This document shows positions 59,937 to 64,000 of a DNA stretch of 64,000 bases, one piece after another; positions within the stretch are counted from its first letter, which is position 1, and each line of letters begins with the position of its first letter. Both the position numbers and the translations under genes were made by a program. Below the pieces are notes generated by a model. That model searched no databases and was not told the origin of the DNA. It saw only the letters and a list, made by a program, of their open reading frames with translations. The DNA comes from Chitinophaga sp. Ak27. Lineage in GTDB: Bacteria; Bacteroidota; Bacteroidia; Chitinophagales; Chitinophagaceae. Location of the stretch: positions 186,001-250,000 of the forward strand of contig NZ_JABAOB010000005.1 in the NCBI RefSeq assembly GCF_012726295.1, in the 5' to 3' direction.

Positions 59937-61484
59937 TTATTTCATACCATCCTGGTAGCTCTCTTGTTTCTTCGCCAACCGTTGTTGTATCAATACCGGC
60001 AACTCAGGTGATAAACCGGATAACAGGTAGGCACGAATACCAAAGGCATATTCGCGGCAAAGGGAATCCTGAAGGGCGCCGGTTTGCTGTACCTGGCCAA
60101 TATACTTCCTGGCTTTTTCATCAGGCGCCGGACCAATTTTAATAATATAACGCAGCGTATCCATCTTGGGAAACCAGAATACATAGTCTGCATCAAAGGC
60201 CACCGCCTCCGGCATCTTCCCTTTATTATAATAATTCAGGGCGCCGGCTTCTCCATAATTTTCGCAAATCACCAACGTATAAGGGCGATCGGCCTCCGGT
60301 ACCTGCTGCCATGCCTGTAACGCCATGGCTGCCATTTCGCGCCATCCCAGCATGTCTGCAAAATCCTGGGGCAAGGCATGGTCTTTACCATCTTCCCAGC
60401 GTAATACACCCAGCGCCTGAAACTTCGCCGCCCTCTGTTGTATCTGCGCCGGCAACAATACCGGGAAAACGGCATTCAATAACAAGGCAAACGGTACAAT
60501 AATTACCGCTACCCATAGTATCCGCAATCTCCGTGTCCAGTCATGGGTAAAAATCCTGTCCCAGTAAACGCTTCCAAAGGCTAGCAATACAGGGTACAAA
60601 CCCAGGGAATAATAGCTCTTAGCCCGTAAATACGTAAATAAGAAAATCGTTAGACCATATATCAATAAAATTACCCGGTACGGCCGGAATGGCCTGTGAA
60701 AAATCAACCCCATAAAGGCTGCTACGACGATAAAGGCGCCACCAATGAAGAAAATAAACTGATCTTTGATAAAATTCAACCGGCTCACATGTACCAGCTG
60801 CCTGTCATTCAGCTCTTTCATATGATGAATAACCGGCAACCCATGCTGTAACTGCCAGATAATATTGGGAGCAACGATAACCAGGGCAATCAGTCCGCCG
60901 ATATAAAGGTATTTATCCCGGAATATTTTCCAATGAGATGATAGTAATAAGCCCCCCAGCATTCCCACTACGAGGAAACCAATATTATACTTATTCAGTA
61001 TGCCAACCCCTGTAAACACCCCCATCCATAGTAACCATTTAGACTGATTGGTATGCAGGTATTGCAATAAACACCAAAACAAGGATGTCCAGGCCAGTAT
61101 ATCGAATGAGTTGGGCTGATACAATAAATTGACCCGCGACATGCCAGAACAAATATAAACCAGTGCTGCCAACACCTGGGCAAACCAGCTACCACCCAAC
61201 AATTCCACCATCTTCCATACCAGCACCATCGTTAAAGCGCCATACAAAGCAGGAAAAAATTTTATCCAGAAAATGCCGTTTCCTAACCATCCGATTACTA
61301 TTGAGTTCAGGGCCGTAAAAGGAGGTACTGATAAATATCCTGTTGAAAGATGCCTGGCCAGGTCCAGGTGAAGGAATTCATCTCTTTGTAAATCATAATA
61401 CGGATGCAATACCAGGTATTGAAAAATCATTTTCACTATTACAATTAATAACAGCAATAACAGGGAGGTACGACGTGGAGGCAT
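59937..61484 (-). CDS. ArnT/PMT-like GT39-type membrane glycosyltransferase
   Basis: 515 residues from ATG 61484 (MPPRRTSLLLLLLIVIVKMI); the ATG at 61511 adds nine residues. It has many membrane helices and the N-terminal loop signature YDLQRDEFLHLDLARHLSTG, where DE is the catalytic acidic pair of the GT-C class, then NLLYQPNSFDILAWTSLFWC and ILNKYNIGFLVVGMLGG. It resembles ArnT and other dolichyl/undecaprenyl-phosphate-sugar dependent enzymes. Acceptor (lipid A, protein or glycan) unknown. A structured RNA candidate lies just upstream on the same strand. Confidence 0.88.
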   Translation of the reverse strand: MPPRRTSLLLLLLIVIVKMIFQYLVLHPYYDLQRDEFLHLDLARHLSTGYLSVPPFTALNSIVIGWLGNGIFWIKFFPALYGALTMVLVWKMVELLGGSWFAQVLAALVYICSGMSRVNLLYQPNSFDILAWTSLFWCLLQYLHTNQSKWLLWMGVFTGVGILNKYNIGFLVVGMLGGLLLSSHWKIFRDKYLYIGGLIALVIVAPNIIWQLQHGLPVIHHMKELNDRQLVHVSRLNFIKDQFIFFIGGAFIVVAAFMGLIFHRPFRPYRVILLIYGLTIFLFTYLRAKSYYSLGLYPVLLAFGSVYWDRIFTHDWTRRLRILWVAVIIVPFALLLNAVFPVLLPAQIQQRAAKFQALGVLRWEDGKDHALPQDFADMLGWREMAAMALQAWQQVPEADRPYTLVICENYGEAGALNYYNKGKMPEAVAFDADYVFWFPKMDTLRYIIKIGPAPDEKARKYIGQVQQTGALQDSLCREYAFGIRAYLLSGLSPELPVLIQQRLAKKQESYQDGMK

Positions 61485-61550
61485 AGTGTTGTAGTTAACA
61501 GATATTGTCACAATAATAAATGCATCACAAATAAGTTGGTGATCTATTAA

Positions 61551-61660
61551 ATAAAAAACGGAAATACGAATGTATTTCCGTCTATGGATTTAGCGTTTCT
61601 TGTTCGGTGGCATATGTGGCAAGGCCGCTCTACATAGCAATCATCAGGGCTTGATGATAA
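61551..61660 (-). ncRNA. candidate structured small RNA or leader RNA
   Basis: On the minus strand three hairpins follow one another: ATCATCA/TGATGAT with a 5-nt loop (61658-61640), GCTATGT...ACATATGC with an inner GGC-CTT-GCC (61638-61610), and after a 28-nt single strand the terminator ACGGAAATAC-ATTC-GTATTTCCGT (61581-61558) followed by six T residues. No reading frame fits. The terminator cannot belong to a coding gene: to its right is only the plus-strand AraC gene. It may be a free sRNA or an attenuated leader of the GT gene, which starts 74 bp after the terminator. The rest of the 61485-61857 gap is AT-rich with nothing else seen. Confidence 0.5.
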
Positions 61661-61857
61661 CAAGATTTTGGTTGATAAAGGCGTTAACAAATTGTGAAAT
61701 TTTTTCTATTTAATCAAAAATGAAATTGCAACAATGTTTCAATTTATTAAATACCCCTTATCCATTAAGCATTTGAGTCTATAAAGACTATCAAAAACTT
61801 AACATTGCTATTGCCTACCTGTAAAAAAATTCATTCGAAATTGCCTAAATTTGGAAT

Positions 61858-62796
61858 ATGTCTACCAATAAAAATGCTTCCATTGGATTGAAAACAATCA
61901 ACGACTTCAACGACGACCTCCAACTGTATACCCGAAAAGAAATGGTTCCCAAAGCGCCGCTACGCGGGAGCTTTGCGGTACAGGAAAGGGCGGACCACAA
62001 CTGTGTGGATGAAGTAACTGCCAGCCGGCGGGATTACTACAAGATCAGTTTCATCAGTAAAGGCAGCGGTATTTTTACCATGGGAGAAGAGCGCTATGAG
62101 GTGGATGGACCTACTTTAATCTTTATTAATCCATTTGAATTAAAAACATGGCGTGCTACTTCTGAAGAGCAGGAGGGGTACTTCTGCCTGTTTACCGACC
62201 TGTTGTTTGAAACGCAAACCAATCACCAGGAAAACCTGCTGATGCATCCATTGTTGCAAATGGGGGCCCAGGCAGTTTATAAACTAACCGATGAACAGTG
62301 CAGTTATATCCAGTCTATTTTCCGGCAATTATTAAGAGAGTATAGTGAGAATGCCGCTTTTAAACACGAAGCGATTCTTATTTACCTCAAACTACTCCTG
62401 TTAGAGGGAAAACGGCTGTCGACCCAGTTTACCTCTCCCCAGCGCCAGCTTACGGCAGCACAGGCATTGGCTCATCGCTTTACCGACAGGCTGGAAAAAC
62501 AATTCCCGATTGAGTACACACATAATCAACTTCGTCTTAAAACGGCTAAGGAGTTTGCCCAGGTATTAAATACACATCCTAATCACTTAAATGCCTGTGT
62601 AAAACAAGCCACTGGCCGTACTGTGAGCGAGCATATCCGCCAGCGCATGTTGCTGGAAGCCCGCTTATTGCTGATCCATACCGATTGGCAGATTTCTGAA
62701 ATAGCCTGGTGCCTTGGGTTTGAGGATCCTGGTAACTTTACTCACTTCTTTAAAAATCACAGCGGCGTTTCTCCACATATTTACCGGGCACAATAG
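61858..62796 (+). CDS. AraC family transcriptional regulator
   Basis: 312 residues. An N-terminal cupin-like sensor part (about 35-130, YYKISFISKGSGIFTMGEER and GPTLIFINPFELKTW) and a C-terminal AraC DNA-binding domain with two HTHs: FAQVLNTHPNHLNACVKQAT and TDWQISEIAWCLGFEDPGNF, then THFFKNHSGVSPHIYR, the standard signature. The ligand is unknown. It lies 92 bp upstream of an aldo/keto reductase gene in the same direction, a common regulator-target arrangement (inference). Confidence 0.94.
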   Translation: MSTNKNASIGLKTINDFNDDLQLYTRKEMVPKAPLRGSFAVQERADHNCVDEVTASRRDYYKISFISKGSGIFTMGEERYEVDGPTLIFINPFELKTWRATSEEQEGYFCLFTDLLFETQTNHQENLLMHPLLQMGAQAVYKLTDEQCSYIQSIFRQLLREYSENAAFKHEAILIYLKLLLLEGKRLSTQFTSPQRQLTAAQALAHRFTDRLEKQFPIEYTHNQLRLKTAKEFAQVLNTHPNHLNACVKQATGRTVSEHIRQRMLLEARLLLIHTDWQISEIAWCLGFEDPGNFTHFFKNHSGVSPHIYRAQ

Positions 62797-62888
62797 CGCC
62801 CTTTGATATTAACAATTAATACTTTGTTTCCTACAATTGCTGCTCCTGTATTGATACCTACTTTTATATCACTATAAAACAAAACAAT

Positions 62889-63881
62889 ATGCAGTACAGA
62901 AAATTAGGGAAAACGGGAGAATCAATATCTGCTATAGGACTGGGTTGCATGGGTATGTCATTTGCGTACGGCAGCAGCCAGGATTTCAATGAACAGGAAT
63001 CACTGGCTACACTGGAACTGGCACTGGAATCAGGCATTAATTTCTGGGACACCGCCGATATGTATGGCCAGGGAGCGAATGAAATTTTATTGTCAAAAAT
63101 ATTAGCTACCAGGAGAGATAAAGTTTTCCTCGCTACCAAATTCGGATTCAGGTTTAAAGAAGATAATACTTATTACTTTGATGGCTCTCCCCAATATATT
63201 AAACAGGCTTGTGAAGCCAGTTTAAAGCGATTGAACGTTGATGTAATCGATCTCTATTATACTCACCGCATAGATGACACCGTACCGGTAGAAGATACGG
63301 TAGGTGCTATGGCTGAATTGGTAAAAGAAGGAAAGGTCCGTTACCTTGGTTTATCTGAAGCAGGCGTCGATTCTATCCGCAGGGCGCAGGCGGTGCATCC
63401 TATTGCTGCATTGCAAACAGAATACTCGCTGTTTACCCGCGATATAGAGGAAGAAATTTTAGCTACCACCCGGGAGCTGGGCATTAGCCTGGTGGCCTAT
63501 AGTCCGCTGGGCAGAGGGCTTTCCACTGGTGCTATCAACAGCCAGGCATCCCTGAGCAAAGAAGATTTTCGTATTAATTTACCACGTTTCCAGGAAGGTA
63601 ATCTCGAGCAGAATTTACGTATGGTGAATGCGTTGGAAGCATTTGCAAAAGAGAAAGGAATTACAGCGGCCCAGCTGTCGCTCGCATGGCTTCTGGCCCA
63701 GGGAGATGATATTATTCCAATTCCTGGTACTAAACGCCGGAAGTATTTACTGGAAAATGCAGCCGCAGCGGATGTTAATTTATCAGCAGCGGATCTGGCA
63801 AGCATTGAACAGATTCTGCAACAGCATGCCGTATCCGGGCTCCGTTACACGGAAGGAGGTATGAAACTGGTAAACAGATAG
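62889..63881 (+). CDS. aldo/keto reductase
   Basis: 330 residues, TIM-barrel AKR of the large AKR13/IolS-like group: YRKLGKTGESISAIGLGCMG with GxSxGxGxxG-type start, INFWDTADMYGQGANEILLS (Asp and Tyr of the tetrad), VFLATKFGFRF (Lys), IDLYYTHRIDDTVPVEDTVG (His), and IIPIPGTKRRKYLLENAAAA for NADPH binding. It reduces aldehydes or ketones; the substrate is not specified. The AraC gene just upstream is its probable regulator. Hairpin repeat D begins 5 bases after the stop. Confidence 0.95.
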   Translation: MQYRKLGKTGESISAIGLGCMGMSFAYGSSQDFNEQESLATLELALESGINFWDTADMYGQGANEILLSKILATRRDKVFLATKFGFRFKEDNTYYFDGSPQYIKQACEASLKRLNVDVIDLYYTHRIDDTVPVEDTVGAMAELVKEGKVRYLGLSEAGVDSIRRAQAVHPIAALQTEYSLFTRDIEEEILATTRELGISLVAYSPLGRGLSTGAINSQASLSKEDFRINLPRFQEGNLEQNLRMVNALEAFAKEKGITAAQLSLAWLLAQGDDIIPIPGTKRRKYLLENAAAADVNLSAADLASIEQILQQHAVSGLRYTEGGMKLVNR

Positions 63882-63885
63882 GAGT

Positions 63886-63972
63886 ATAAAGCTATTTAAG
63901 CAAAGGATCAATGTAATTTAAATATCTGCAATGATCCTTTGCTTTAGCTTTATGCTTTTCGCTTTAAGCTTA
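63886..63972. repeat. hairpin repeat, copy D (one arm shortened)
   Basis: Left arm 63886-63910 pairs with 63932-63953 (13 + 9 bp, three bases bulged on the left). The right side continues with AAGCTTAAAGCGAAAAGC on the minus strand, matching the outer arm of copy A, but its partner is missing at the reductase end. The loop contains ATATCTGC (63922-63929). Confidence 0.7.
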
Positions 63973-64000
63973 CTTCGCTTTCTTATAACCCCAGTCCTGG
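63970..64000 (-). CDS. C-terminal end of an unidentified gene (partial)
   Basis: Reading leftward from the window edge gives codons for QDWGYKKAK and a TAA stop at 63972-63970. Ten codons are too few to name a family. The stop lies at the outer end of hairpin repeat D, which fits a convergent gene end. Confidence 0.35.
   Translation of the reverse strand, partial: QDWGYKKAK

Noticed and set aside
61846..61853. TAAATTTG as promoter of the AraC gene
   Set aside because: It ends four bases before the start codon, which would make the mRNA leaderless; likely coincidental, though not excluded.
1..64000. CRISPR arrays, rRNA, tRNA, prophage or integrative element
   Set aside because: No regularly spaced repeats, no tRNA-like cloverleaf in any gap, no integrase, phage structural or conjugation genes were recognised.

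Overview
The window looks like chromosome from a Bacteroidota bacterium of the Chitinophagaceae, most likely Chitinophaga or a close relative. The evidence is two SusC/SusD outer-membrane pairs, a Bat-type MoxR/DUF58/VWA cluster, DUF5686 and DUF4369/TlpA proteins, small lipoproteins, few Shine-Dalgarno sites, and many upstream boxes of the form TAnnTTTG, the Bacteroidota -7 promoter element. Most genes are housekeeping or conserved. I see no phage, plasmid, CRISPR array, rRNA or tRNA.

Layout. 1-5.1 kb: a BrkB-type membrane protein cut by the window edge, a MazG-like pyrophosphohydrolase, dtd, a lipoprotein, arfB, a flippase and a metallo-beta-lactamase-fold hydrolase. 5.2-15.2 kb: a large propeller plus beta-barrel protein, DUF1361-dgkA, a membrane protein/HTH regulator/creD operon with two copies of a palindromic operator, and a DUF5686 protein. 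15.2-22.4 kb: a class III aminotransferase, a gamma carbonic anhydrase, two unlisted mini-lipoproteins, rsgA and a short Bat operon. 22.4-32.2 kb: cyclophilin, gcvH, VanZ, OmpA, DUF937, prfA, amidohydrolase, MscS, a cysteine-less thioredoxin-like protein, a MerR regulator and an M23 peptidase. 32.2-40.6 kb: alaS, a PDZ protein, aldehyde dehydrogenase, gatB and TlpA. 40.6-51.4 kb: two SusCD pairs in tandem with no degradative enzymes beside them, then an IS1595-like transposase relative whose catalytic motifs appear lost. 51.6-64 kb: an MMPL/RND transporter, recO, lpxH-like, LUD, ftsH, rsfS, birA, a GT39-like glycosyltransferase, an AraC regulator and an aldo/keto reductase.

The most unusual signal is between the genes. 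At least four intergenic elements (22.6, 23.8, 35.2 and 63.9 kb) share related arm sequences that form very long hairpins, three of them perfect for 35-39 bp. Arm sequences differ between copies but match within a copy. A fifth, at 55.8 kb, is a weaker relative. Other points are a probable structured RNA with its own terminator on the minus strand near 61.6 kb, the paired ACTTTG-N5-CAAAGT operators of the HTH/creD operon, the apparently domesticated transposase, a possible folded leader before alaS, and two adjacent tiny lipoproteins with a shared Gly-Cys-Pro motif.

All functional calls come from reading the sequence and recalled family knowledge. No database search or folding program was run.
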